In this document: positions 51,301-64,000 of the stretch, piece by piece
How the letters are laid out: each line of letters starts with the position of its first letter
Numbering within the stretch: position 1 is the first letter of the stretch
Source: Strix aluco
Lineage: Eukaryota > Chordata > Aves > Strigiformes > Strigidae
Assembly: GCF_031877795.1 (NCBI RefSeq)
Contig: NC_133933.1
Location: forward strand, 25,076,029-25,140,028
Direction: 5' to 3'
DNA: 64,000 bases
Translations under genes and position numbers: made by a program
Notes under the pieces: model-generated
What the model was told of the DNA's origin: nothing
Database searches by the model: none
What the model saw: only the letters and a program-made list of their open reading frames with translations

Positions 51301-53575
51301 CACTAACGAAGGCCTGACAGGCAAGGCAAGAGAAAACGCTATTTGAGCACAAACTCAATGTTTGCTCTCTAGCCTGCTTGCCTGCCAGAGGGTTACCCAA
51401 ACACAACTCCGGCAATGGGAAGTCAATCTTTTCTGCCTGTCTCTTAGCAAACAGATGTGAGCCTGGGAATTTCTCATGCATTCAGATAAATCAAGAACCA
51501 GACCTTTCAGAGCATCAACCTCCGTAGCTTTAGAAGGAGATGCCAGAATTCTCTGGGACCCTCTGATTTCACACTGTTTACTCTAAACTACAGTTACTGC
51601 TTGTCAGACACAAGTCACATCATTTCCAAAGCTGTTCACTAAAGTAAGTTTCATATATGTCTGTTCTACCTGCTACTTTAAGTCAAAAATCTTGAGATCA
51701 GTCTAAACTATGAAACATTCTACTACATGCTTTTTTTTAAATGCTATCTCTATTCCTTTTATATTATGCCTAGGGATATTGAGGTGTATCTTCTCAAAAA
51801 TATGATTTGGTGTTTTCTGCAGTGCACAGGTTCCCTGGAGCCACACAGTTTTGAGTTATATTCTTGTCAGTGCAAAACTGCAACTGTATACCTTCCTGAT
51901 CAATTCTCAAATCAAAAAATCCTTTGGAAAAGCACAGGGTATATAGAAATTGCATTACAGCTGTATTACAAACCAAGATATATTATTTCTCTGCATGAGG
52001 TCCATTTAACAAACCAAATTTTTATATTGAAGATGTCCAGTGTTGACCAAATGTCTAAGATTACGTACTTGAAGGCTTTTTAAACCTGATGGTACCTCTT
52101 GAGATTTACATTCAATAAGTACAGTTGGATAGCTATTTAAAGATTGAATTCAAGATCAGACTTCAATTAGATTACTTCTACTACAGTCTGTGATATATGT
52201 AGCCAATTCAGACAATACTGTTTTTTCTGATACTACAGTTCACCCATTTTGTATGTACTATACTGTTTCTAGGTGGTTTGTCAGAATAGGATTTGGTTCT
52301 CTACTGGTCTCATGAATTGTAGTACCAGATTAACTCTCTTCACATACAAATTAAGGAACCTGAAGAGGATCAGGTGCTGAAACATATTTAGGATAGTTTC
52401 TTTCTGCACCCAGGAACTAAGGATCATGAAGCACTCCAGGACTCTGAAGCAGCAGGACTGATAGCAGTCTTCTGCACAGGAAACCAGGATATGGAAACTG
52501 AGAGGACAGTAGTCACTTTTGTCATTACAGAGTACAACTGTGGAGAGATTTTTTTTTTTATACCCTGGCAAAGAAGAGTGACTGAGTGTATGCCAGCAGT
52601 ACCACAGCTGTACAAAGTCAGCACCAGTAAACCACCTCCATATCAGACAGAGACAAGCATACAGCAGCTGCCGAAGACTTCTGGCAGCCCTGTGGCAGCA
52701 GCAGCTGCACAGCCGTTCCGTGGGTAGGAGAAAAGTTTGGTCCCTTTGCAACTCCCTCCCTTTCAGCTCACTTAATTGGGCCGTGTACCTGTTCCAAGGC
52801 ACGGGCACTGCTACTTTTAATAAAGCTAAGAAATCGGTTTACTACCAAGCCATCGAACCTTCATAGAAGTGTTCAGATATTAAAACCTGAATATTCTTTT
52901 TACAATTTTAAATCTTATTTAACAAAACAGCCTTGTTTAGTCTGCAGTATTTAACAGTCATCAGCCAGATACTATTTTAATATGAGCAATGCATGCACAA
53001 GATACTGACCTTCCCAGTAAAATTCACAGCCCAACCAGCTATTGAAAGCAAAAGAGCAGCCACAGAGATTGCTCCATTTGTCAGAAGATATTCATCTTTG
53101 CACATACCCTTTCCAAAACAACTTTTATATAAATCTTCCAGAAAAAAAAAAATCTTTGCCAAAGAGTTTGCTTTAGAGACAAAGATAAGGAAAAAAAAAA
53201 AATCTAACCAGGAAAGCATCCCAATCAATTTGGGATGACTTGTTCTTCACACTTGCATGACATATCCACTTCCCCCCGCAGTGAACAAAAAGGTATCACA
53301 TGGATCTGGTCATAGTACTCAAAGCCAAATGCATACGAAGTTATTGCCAGGCATTAGAAAAGACTGTAATATCCACCAGCATTCTTCCCTCCTTTCCAGT
53401 ACAACCAAGTGCAAGATGTCAGGGCAGGACCAGCAGTTGTGCCTGGCGAGTGGAAACAGGTGACCCTGAGCTCCTTGGTTACTGGCATATTATAAACCAG
53501 GGGTGAGAGCAAGCTGTGCATTTCAAGAAGGGGGCAGGGAAGAACGGAGAGAAAGGAACCTGGAATGCTGGCCCG

Positions 53576-53588
53576 AGGTCAGAGGACA
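53576..53588 (+). promoter_or_regulatory. DR1-type nuclear receptor motif
   Basis: AGGTCA G AGGACA, two half-sites separated by one base, as bound by RXR heterodimers or HNF4-type receptors. A further half-site-like AGGTGACC lies near 53458. Motif evidence only. Confidence 0.25.
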
Positions 53589-56500
53589 AGGAATTTCACA
53601 GCTAGGCGATAATTTTAAGAGGCAAGTGCCTATCATGCAAACATGTGCTAAGACACTCACCCACATACTTCCTCCTCACAGATTAGTTTTAATCCCAATA
53701 AATTTTCTAAATTCAGCTCACCATATACCTGCACAAGCACATTTGCTGGCATAAGGATGGCAACCATAACAGGCAAGAATAACCATCAGGAGCGGGGAGA
53801 TGTGCTTCTTTCAGTGACACTAATTATTTAGGTCCACTTAGAAGTATGTATGCATTTAATATCTATATTGTAGTATACACTGTAGAAGAAATAGCTTTAG
53901 AGTTGATACTCAGCACTAAACAGAAACTTTTTTAAAATTTTGCTTAAGAAAAAGCACAAAGGACAGAATATAACTAACAATTAGAACTGCAAATCAAATG
54001 GAAAAGTGTAAGCAAGATCCTTAACTTCTGGTTGTAAGTTTTCTATAAAGCAAGTTATTGCTGAACTAGTTTCGAATTCTCACAAAATAACAAAGAAGAA
54101 ACAAAGGGCTGTGTTTGAAGTGCTTGCAAACTGAAATTCCATTCCCCGACATACAGGAATTTCTTTCATTAGGACAAGATGGAGAAGAATTCAGTGATTA
54201 GCATTCTAATTCAATACTAAAACCTAGTCGGGTACAATTGGTAAAGCCACTGAGGGGATTTTCCCAGGTTTCTTGCTTTTTTGTTGAATGACTGCACTTT
54301 TCCTTTCAGAGCTAAACAAGTCTACAGTTCAACAACGTCATTATCTTCTATGACTTTCTTCACAAGTGCTGCATTACCACCCTACTTACACAGCTACTGT
54401 AAACACTGAGCAGAAGCCTCCATACTCTTCAGATTACCAGTCAGAGCACGACTGAAATGGTCAGGCTTCTTGTGCACAGAACATGTCTAAGAGATACCAG
54501 CCATCATGAGCTAGTTTGCAAGGTCACAGGTAAACACGTGAACAACAGCAAACAAAGCTGTATTCCATTAAAACAGCATGAGTGAAACACACATGTCTGC
54601 CGTTAGATGGAGTTAATTCAAGAAAAACTGCTGCACATTACTGAATTCTGCATAGTACTTAGAAAAAGCATCGTGACTTCAAAAATAAAAGAACAGCCAG
54701 ATCCTGTTAAATTTACACTCACCCCCTGTACATTTAAAGATGGAAAGAAATACTTCCCTCAGGGAAGTGGGGCCCATCTTATAATTTCTGGATTAAACCC
54801 ATTACTATTAGCTACAGAATGAAATTATTAGCGACAGGTTCACTGAATTACCTCTTTACAGAGGTCACTAGAGCTTCCTAGAAACCTAAAACTGCCATTG
54901 TAAATTTAGCTAATGACAAGTGAGTTTTTTAAACCATCAAAACTAGAGGTAAACATAGTAAAGAACCTGTTTTAGTACCCTAATTTAGTCATGCACTGAA
55001 GTACAACACATTTGCATTTTCTTCACTTCGAAGTTATAAACTGAGAAATACACGAGTGCTGGCATGCACCACTATTACATCAACATTTTACATCCACAGA
55101 TGTAGATGTAGAACTTCCATTGATTTTCAACATGCTCATTTCTCTTAAAACTATAACACAAATCACGAATAATTTCTCTGGCAAGTACACAAGCTGTAGC
55201 TTGATCAGCACATTTAAAATAAGATTAAACAGGGGCTTAAAATAGGATTAAACAGAAGCTTTCACCATGCAAAATTGTTATGAAATGAATCAATTTTGCA
55301 TATATCAAGAATCTGGAAAAAAAAACATGAAGCCACACGTACAAAAATCTTACTTTCATTCTGTGTTTATTACTGCCATTTTAAAGCTTTGCTCAATTAT
55401 TTACAAAGGAACTCAGACAGAAATTGTTCAATCCACCACTTTATAGGCTGTGCTTGGTTCTGTTTAAGCTTCCAAGACTGCTAATAAACTGTGTACTGTT
55501 TTATGTAAAATACATACACAGTCCCTGAAGTACAGCCTGTGTTTCCTCCCTCCCAGGTAAGCGACCTCGTAATTGGATTACAAAGTCCTATTTCTCTTGC
55601 TTGTGCTCTCCTTCATTCTGGTCCTGTAAATTTTGGATTCCTAGTTGTACAAAGGACCCTTGATACCAATCTAGTAAACAGCTGAGTAGTTAAGAGTCCT
55701 CTATTTGGTGAGAAACCTGTGCTTGAAATCCTTCAGATGGATTTCAGCATAAAATCCAAGTCTTACTTTTCTTGGAGTTACCATACAGTTGCCCAACAAT
55801 TATATCAAAGTATTGCAAGACATCTGGAGACACTTCCTTTATGGCTGTTGCAGTGGAACTTGGACACCGGAACATTGGCAGAAACAGCACTGGGCACAGC
55901 CTCTGCTGTAGAACATACCAGTATGCCTTGGTGCTTGGACTGCAAAGGGACTGGAGTGCTACATTTGCTTAGATCAAGCTCTCCACTCCTCCCCCATGCA
56001 ATGAGGGCCTTCATCCCTGTTAACACTCCTAAGTTCTGATCTACTTTGTCATATGTTACTTCAAGAATTTCTAGAAGTAATGACGTGCTGTCCTACTAAA
56101 AGCATTTTGAAATCCCTATTTTTAAACAAGGTAAACTAAACATCTTTAATTCTGCTGGTTCAAAAGGAACTGACTGGTAAAATGGTGCTATAGCTGAATT
56201 ACTGGGGAAGAAATGGAACACCCCACAAAACAGTCATGGTAAACCTTACACTAAAATGAGTGTCACCTGTCACAACTGAGCCATGTTCACTAACATTAAA
56301 CAGGAACCTACTAAAGTTCTCATAGTCCCATAAGCCTTAAACAGATTTAAAACACGCTCTACTATGATTTATTTTACCAGTAGAAAGCTATTGTGCAGAC
56401 ATACTGGAATAGCACTGACCCCGGTCACATGTTCCCCGGAACTATGACCAAAATTCAACAGTTGTCATATAGACCCCAAATCTGAAGTCGACTGATAACT

Positions 56501-59500
56501 TGTAATTAAGAGACTAAACTACCAGAGAGTGCAGATTTCATGATCTAAACTCAATTTACTATAAATTCAGTTTCTTTTGTGATTTCTTTTTCCTGCTTAA
56601 GGTTTTAAGGAGTTTAACAACTAATACATCTCATGCAGTAACTAGAAATACCAAGTAACAGACAATGATGCAAAAAGCTGGAAAAAGTGCTTGATTAATC
56701 AACTGTGAGATTCAATATCACCTTTTGTGCAGGGCACATCTGCTTCTGAGCAAGGCAGACAAAACAACCTCTGATGTGCCAGTTCCTGTCATTGGTGGTA
56801 CAGAGTAAGACCATGTTGTTCAATTACCTCCTGGCACTGGGCTTAGCTCTTCAGATGTCTAGGTTGAACAAATGGCCTTACTGAAATAAGAATTTCTTTG
56901 AATTGTTCCACTTTTCAGAACTTGCAGAGGACTCAGTAAGATTAAGCCAAGAGGGAACAGCCACTTAAATACTGAAGTGTCATTCTGCAAATGAAGCTTC
57001 AAGATAACAGATATCCATAAGTAAGTATCCAAAAAATACTGAGAAATTCACAAGAAAACTCACACGTTTAAGTCCTAGAGTGGTCTAAATTACTCCCTCT
57101 CAAAATACTATTACACTGTATTTCATTAATATTCACTATTTCACTATAGTTCCGAAGTTCTGTGGGTTTAGCTCCCCTTGCAGCAACTGGCACCTAAATA
57201 CGAAGAGCAACTTCTGCTAGCCTTCAAGACACTAGGTGATCTCAAATTCAAACTCTGTCAGGGGCTGCACTCAATTATCTACCATCTGGAAACCATAAAA
57301 ATCAAAATTATATATGAAGGGTAACAAAAAAATACTATTAAAACATGATGGTGATGGTAAAGTTTGACAACTTTCCAATAGAACTAACTGGAAAACTGCC
57401 TTTTCTGATGACCCATACAACTTAGAGCAAACTGAGTGAGTGCAAAGAGCCCTGAGGCATCAGATAAGGCTACCCAGCAGGGTCTTCTACCTGTGGAGAT
57501 GAATGCCCTGAAGATAAACTATTTCCTTCTACAAAGAAATGCAGAATTTTTTATTTTATCTTTTATATTGGATCAAAAAAAAAAAATCAAATTTCAAAAC
57601 ACTGGAATTCTTTGCAAAAGGACAGTTCCCTTTCTCCAGCCAACTCTATATGGTCTCTTCCTGAAAAACACAGCACTGTTCAAAATTAAGTTAAAGGATT
57701 ATTTGGAATTGTCTTGCATAAACACAAGCCAAGTATCAGCTTAAGTTACTATAATGGTCTTTATATAGGCTCATAAGTCACACAGAAAATTTTGGCAGAA
57801 ACAGACTTCAGTCTTTAGAACATACACATTTAGGTATTTGAACACAGTGCCAAAAATCTCCCAAAGATAAGTGAAATACACCAGAAAAACTGGTTTTAAT
57901 ATCTGAAGAGTTACTCAACCTGAACTGAATTTATCAAGATAAGGAATACATTTTTCTTGCTATTCTGAGGACAGACGAATCTTTCTGCTCAATATCTAAC
58001 AGCTGTTGCAAACAACAGATGCTGGAAATTCTCTGAGATTCTACAAAATCTTTTATAAAGCAAAATACTTTGCAACCTAAACACCAGAGTTTCTATAATA
58101 AAATCAATTTCTATGCCATGGTCTTAATTTCAGATTACTTCATGTATTCATTCAACCTATAGCCTCTAAGCTTTACATTCAAGAAGTTCTCACACCAGCA
58201 GTAATCTTCCATAAAAAGACTTGTTCACTTAACAGTGCTAGTCTTTGCTCAGTGAAATATTTGTTCCTGTGACCTGTCAGAAAGTGACTGAACTCTGGGC
58301 TGACAGAAAAAGCAAAACACCTAAACAATAACTAAAAAGGCTACATTTCCAAAACTGAGACTTCTTGTCTGTGAAACTGGGTAGTTTATTCTACATAGAA
58401 CAGTTCTGGTTTTTCCTTAATCCAAGAATTAAAATTGTCATTTACTAAAAAGCTTACTAAAATCGGAATTTACTAAAAAGCTTTTCTTCTTTCCACCCAC
58501 AGTTTTAAGCCAAATGTGTCTCAGCACTGGATCCCAAACTTTAATTTCCTTCTACTTCTGCTATTGTTACACCAGCACTTCTAAATATTTACCCTTCCCA
58601 GATTCCTAAAATGGAAGGAGCCAGGGTTCTTTTGTAGTGCAGATGATTTGCACAGACCCCAAGTACTGGAGAAATTCTCACGCTTTCATGGGAGGGAACT
58701 GGATTTAGGGGACACTTTGTCCATGACAGGGTAAAGTAATCTTTTAATAAATTAAAATTGAAGGGTCTTTCTAACACAGAGGGATTATGTATACCTTCCT
58801 CATGTACAATGATAAACATTAAAGGTATTAATAAACATTCCTTAGAGAACTGAAGATTTACATTTTTCAAGAAGTGTAGATGTGATTAAATTGCATCTAT
58901 GTCTGGAAACATTTAGCACTAAGCTGTTGAAAAGTCATTTTACTGTATATGCCACTTAAATTTATCTTCCAAAAAATTAAACTGTCATTATAGGTAAGGA
59001 TTCAGTAAAAGTAAATGCTTAATCAAAAAACCTAAGGAAAGAAACAAAATGCAAGCATTAAACAACATGAAAAATGAAAATAAGTGCCAGTTTTATGGCT
59101 AGTGAATGTTTTGGAGTCTCTGCAGGGACAGCTTTGCCACTGCTACCAAAGGGGAAGCCGGTTTGGTCTTTGCTGGCATCACACATTCAGCAAAGTGATC
59201 TACAAGAGAAATGCTCCATATCGTGTTTATTTATTAAATCAAACTCATAGTCTAACAAGTTAAACTACAGCAAATCTAAAGGAGATGTAAACACGGAAGA
59301 CACTATGGAGACAAAAGCAGTTTTCCTTTTCTTCTTTTTGTAAGCACACACCGAGTTAAATTCTCCTACTTAACACAAATCTGTTACTAAGGTATTTATT
59401 CCTCCTGGTGCAACAGAACAGACAGAGGGTAATTAAAACTTGCTAAAGCCACTGATCATGCCATGTTAGCTGAAGCTGCGAATAAAAGTATCAATATATT

Positions 59501-62500
59501 ATAGTATTCTTTAAAGTTGTTGAATTATGCACTCTTAACTAGAAGGAAATCCTTCCAGAAAATCTTTTTCAGCACTGAGCCTCTTCTGTTTTCAAAGCAA
59601 ACATTTATTTGCATGTATATTCCATCCAATAAAGTTGGATTTCCCCCCCTCATAGCTGCTGAAAACTTGGGGGATAAGAATCTAAATGAGATCATCATCC
59701 CCACATATTCCAGATTTCCTTAAGAATCTGTACAAGTGTATGTGGTAATTGACAGAGGAATATAATGAAACTTAAAACCAGTTTTCTGCACAGTGGGGAG
59801 CTACAGCTCCTCAATATCCAACTCAGAACACTACACAGGCAAATCAGAAAAGAGCAAAGAAAGCAGAGGCTCCCAAAATCTGCCTTTCAGTCTAAGGCAG
59901 CAAAGCAATTATGAACAAGTCATAACTTCTATAAACCAGAAAAAAAATGCTTCAAAGGTACGGTTGTCACTACTAAAGCCATTTCACACAGCTCTCTCAG
60001 TACCAATAACCATCTCTCCTTACGCTCCAGGTACAGCACCATTTCTCTTTCTTTCATACAAACGCTTGCTTCTTTCTCATCTCCTGCTTCTATTTTCCTG
60101 CTCCTCTGTTCCTGAATCTTCCTAATTACAAAATCTTCTGAATCAGCAGAACCAGAAACTCAGGAGATTAATTTCTAGAAGCAGCAGCCTAGATAAGAAA
60201 GGAGAAATCCCTGCATCTGTCCTGTAGGCAATCTTACTGCATAAACCTATCTACATAAACACTATTTATCATTGCAAGAAGTTTACATGTGCAGGACAGT
60301 TTTAACATATAACCAAGAGGTTTCCATGGGCATGCAGGTTCTACAGACTCCATTAACCAGTTTCACCTTTTAATCATTGCAGTGACCTGCACTGCATTTG
60401 CACCTTCCACAACACTGAAGTGTCAGGCACCATAAAGCTCACTGATGAGGCACGTCTCCAATTTTCCAGGTTAGGGTAAGATTATTTCAAAGCTATTTAT
60501 CCTCTTAAGGGAAACAGTTGGAAAACAAAATCGAAAATTTTGTTCATGAGATTAGTGAGAAACTGTAATATTCAAAGTTGTCACTAAAATTATTTTGTTT
60601 TTACAGACTGACTTCAAGATTTCAGAAAACCCTTTCTAAATGATTCTTACTCAGCTTGTAAGTTAAAATAGTTATGTTTCACCAACTGCAGATCAAGCCA
60701 GTCAACTACTTTAAACTGTCAAAAGACCACTGAACAAACAGTAGCTATTTATCAAAGCTCCTATCTTTATAAAAGAAAATACTGAAAACCAGTGCTAGAA
60801 CTTTAAACCCTTGAAAACAGAACTTTAAAAATAGCAGTGGATACTGACAAATTGTAGGCAGTTATTTTTCTTAAACTTTCTTTTTATACTTACAAAAGCT
60901 GCTTTAGAAGTCATAAGAAGAAGAGAAGTTTAAAAAAGAACAGATCTTTACCTCTACCATTTAAAGCTCATAGCTGAACAGCTAGAAGCCTGTCCTATAC
61001 ACTTACTGAAAGGATAAAAGCACATTACCCAACTCCATCTGCAACGGGATCTGTGATCCGTCGGGAGTACGAGAATTCAGAACTGATAATCATGAAACAC
61101 TTTAAATGCTGTATCTCCTCTGATTATCTAAACCCTGCAAGTATCACGTACCTAGTTTTCAAAGCAGGAAAGCCAAGGTGTGTGGTACATCACTATAATG
61201 TGGAATGTGGAAATACTTCCAACATACTTTAACATGTTTCTAACAGTATTTAAGAAACTATTTTCTAAGATTGATCTTATATTCTTTTAACTAGAAAAAA
61301 TGAGAAGCAAAAAGGAGAACAGCTCTAAATGCCATCAACAGACATACTATATGAGTGAGTGATATGTTTCCTATGGACTGAAATCAGAAACAAAGACACT
61401 GTTATCTTTCAGTCTCTGAAGAACTATGACAGATAAGTGAAAGATAACTAGTAGGAAAAAAATAATCAATATATGAACTCTCAATTTAACTAGTTCATGA
61501 GCAAGTTATAGAAGATAGCTTTTTCTTATCAAAACCATCTGGAGAAAAAAAAAAACATTTCCTAATAGCACTACTGGATTTTGTGATTTTTCTAAGCTGA
61601 TAATGAAAATAATACTAACCAGCTATAATGAATATTATGACTTTTCAGGGTTATAACGTGACTTTGGTATTATTAGGCTTAACAGATACCGAACAATGGA
61701 AGAGATTTCCAAAGATAAGTTTAATCACAATAACATTATCAACTTGTTTGATGCATCAAGTAAACACAGCTGCTGGCTTCAAAACTATCAGAATTATCAG
61801 AAAATTTTAAAAAGCTGAAAAAAAATCTGAACTTTTCATAATCTCCTAACTGCAATAACCAAAGGTTAAATGCTACTGAAGACTTGATCAAATTTTTTAA
61901 AACTCTGTTTTAACAAATTATGTGCTTTCCCATTTATGTGGTTTAAAAGGGTACACTTTAACCAAACCTGACTTAAAAGCAGAGAGATAAGGCAGCTAGC
62001 CAAACTGGAAAACTATAAAAGTGTCAAAGTTAGGTGAATATGTGTCAAAGAAATATGTTGCTAACACTGAATAGCAAGGTAAGCATGCCTACCTTAAGCT
62101 AGAAAAGCAGTTTTAAAGAACAGCCAAGTTCAATTTTCATAGGAAGGAACAGTCTTAAAATGGGAAGTGTTTTTTATATAGAGAGTTAACAGTTCCATAT
62201 CTATTATAAGTAACATCCAGACAACAGGCCACAGACACAAGCCTTTCAAAACAGTTAATGCCTGATATTCTCCGGAATCTTGCCCTCTCCAATGCAGACT
62301 GTATCATGCCAACTCTGGAGAGTGGAGGCAAAATGGAACAGAAGAAAAAGCACCTGGGAAGAGGCAGCCCAGTTCTAGGAAAGATGATGCCACTCTGAAA
62401 GGCGCTGCAAAAGAAGAAAAGCAACTTGAAATAGTTCTTTGTGTTACTCTTCAAGATAAGATTTTAGTGATACTGAAAATAATTCTCAAAGGGAAACTGA

Positions 62501-62820
62501 AGAAAAATTAAACTTCAAGCTACATGAAAAAAGAGAACGCGTTCACAAGATGCAAATACTTATTGCAATTTTCTTCCATCCATCACCACAAAACATGACA
62601 CTGTCCATGTTCAGATTTCCTACAACCTAAGTTTTTATTGATGTTTTAATTGTCACTAACAGCTAGAAAAGAGGTCACTTTCTGGTCCTGGATTAGTTAC
62701 CTTGAACACAAATGAGCTGACAACTGTAACAGCAGCCTTTCCAATACAGAAGAATTGAAATCATGAACTTCCCAGAGCCTGCACAAAGCAACCCTTTCCT
62801 TCCTTACCCAGCCAACAGTG

Positions 62821-62925
62821 TGACTCATGAGAAACAGCTGACTGCACGCAGAATGAAGTCTCCGCTGGAAACCAGGCTCATTTGATGTACTTCAGGCAAG
62901 TGAAAAACTTCATTATAACATTCCA
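62821..62925. promoter_or_regulatory. AP-1 and TEAD-type motif pair
   Basis: TGACTCA at 62821-62827 and CATTCCA at 62919-62925, in a non-repetitive block of higher complexity than its surroundings. The combination is common in enhancers. Motif evidence only. Confidence 0.25.
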
Positions 62926-64000
62926 AACAGGTTTCCAGGAACAGCAGCCCACTGAATTAGGGGCTAAAGGAAGAGGAGTTGTCAGTTGTAACTGAATCAG
63001 AAAGAAAAACAGGAACACATTTCCTGGGGTTTTTTAAATTACACTTCAAGAGCTATTGTTACTAATAGCTGCTCCAAGCTGTAAAAACTGCAACCTTGGA
63101 GGGCAAAAGTCAAAGAAACCCTACTGATTTTCCCCGGATTACTCACAGAATTAATAAGATCATTTGGGAGCCAGCCTTGAGGTTATCAGAAGTCTCTCGT
63201 CACATGCCCACAGTACACTTTTGCAGCATTTCTGTTTACAACTCTTTAATGAACTGCAGCACTGAAGCGGAAATCCTCTTGCCTGCTAGTAGGTCATGCT
63301 GGAATGCAATTTGGGTATCTACATATTTTGCATTTCCAATAGCAAAGTTAGGAAAAACTGAAGCAGATAAGTCTTTAGTGGTTTTTCAGTACATGGTTCT
63401 AAAACATGTTTATAAAAGTGTATTCACCACTGAAGAATAAAAATCAAAACTTACATACCAATATTATTACTGATAATATAAGCAAAATATCTTAATTATT
63501 CATGATATAATCCAACAGAATATTGCCTTAAAGTGCCATAGGAAGCGTTCCTTTTAAAAACACTTTTTAAAGCAATAGTTTCAGACAGGCAGAAACAATC
63601 CAAACAATGAGAGTTCCGTAGCTGAATTGTTCACTGCTATTTTGACACATGAAAAATCCTAAGTACCCACGAAACTGAATGGAGACTATGCTGCAAACAT
63701 TCTTGTCAAGGAAGGAATCATAGGGTTTTAACTACAGGAGTTCCTTCACTACGCTATGTTTAGGCACTTAAGAGTGTTTTAGCCCAACCACTGCCACAGT
63801 TTGTGCACAAGTATCTCATATTCTGAGCATCTGGTTCAATGACATTCCCCACATTATTACCTATGCAGAACAAAACAGACACCAAGTTGGATATCACCTT
63901 TCAGCACCAAAAACATGGCTTGCCAGCCAGAAGCTCAGACATCCGCTGTGAATTTGTGATGGGAGGTCAGCAGGAGACAAACCAGAACTGGTATGCCAAC

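Larger units (their letters stand above)
44301..64000. other. Upstream flank of DISP1
   Basis: About 19.7 kb of mostly AT-rich, repeat-poor DNA. I found no exon with recognisable homology and no CR1. Blocks with enhancer-like motifs lie at about 51230-51480, 53400-53600 and 62760-62960. It may be intergenic or part of a longer 5' intron if DISP1 also has a promoter outside the window. Confidence 0.6.

Noticed and set aside
51727..52083. 118-codon plus-strand frame
   Set aside because: AT-rich translation with no recognisable motif, no acceptor or donor context, and no homology I can see.
52281..52808. 175-codon minus-strand frame, with an opposing Pro/Gln-rich plus-strand frame
   Set aside because: Both strands are open over the same stretch; neither translation is recognisable and no splice or promoter context supports one.
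1..64000. CRISPR arrays, tRNA/rRNA genes, bacterial operons, viral integration
   Set aside because: None seen; the window is vertebrate intronic and flanking DNA. I did not find a tRNA fold or an LTR pair by eye, though a computed search could find weak ones.

Overview
The window is vertebrate, most likely avian, nuclear DNA. It holds one clearly recognisable protein-coding gene, DISP1 (Dispatched RND transporter family member 1), on the minus strand. Bird origin is suggested by a 3' CR1 LINE fragment of the typical avian kind (22914-23103), a second CR1 copy (26025-26451), an otherwise low density of recognisable repeats, AT-rich introns, and a protein that follows vertebrate DISP1 throughout. 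I cannot name the species.

Layout, read in the direction of transcription (right to left). 44300-64000 is non-coding DNA upstream of the promoter. A CpG island at about 43440-44300 is the likely DISP1 promoter and contains a probable non-coding first exon ending at 43867. Intron 1 follows (43866-36527). Exon 2 (36526-35990) carries the start codon and 168 codons of a Cys/His-rich cytosolic N-terminus. Intron 2 (35989-17618) is the largest. Exon 3 (17617-17588) is a 30-nt micro-exon. Exon 4 (13688-13565) encodes transmembrane segment 1. Exons 5, 6 and 7 (12315-12188, 11745-11648, 9580-9483) encode the first extracellular domain, including a furin-type site. Exon 8 (4512 to the stop codon at 868) is a single large exon with the sterol-sensing domain, the RND-type aspartates, the second extracellular domain and the cytosolic tail. 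The 3' UTR is short, with a poly(A) signal at 608-603. All junctions keep frame and have GT/AG ends. The joined coding sequence is 4629 nt, giving 1542 residues, intact.

Function. DISP1 is a 12-pass plasma-membrane protein of the RND/sterol-sensing-domain family. It releases cholesterol-modified Hedgehog ligands from producing cells. The furin site and the three transmembrane aspartates known to be needed for activity are all present.

The rest is intronic and flanking DNA. A few elements deserve a second look: a coding-like plus-strand reading frame in intron 7 preceded by an acceptor-like sequence, an ancient CR1 fragment directly beside the 30-nt exon, exon-like and recursive-splice-like signals on the plus strand, and several enhancer-like motif groups. 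I found no convincing previously undescribed system.
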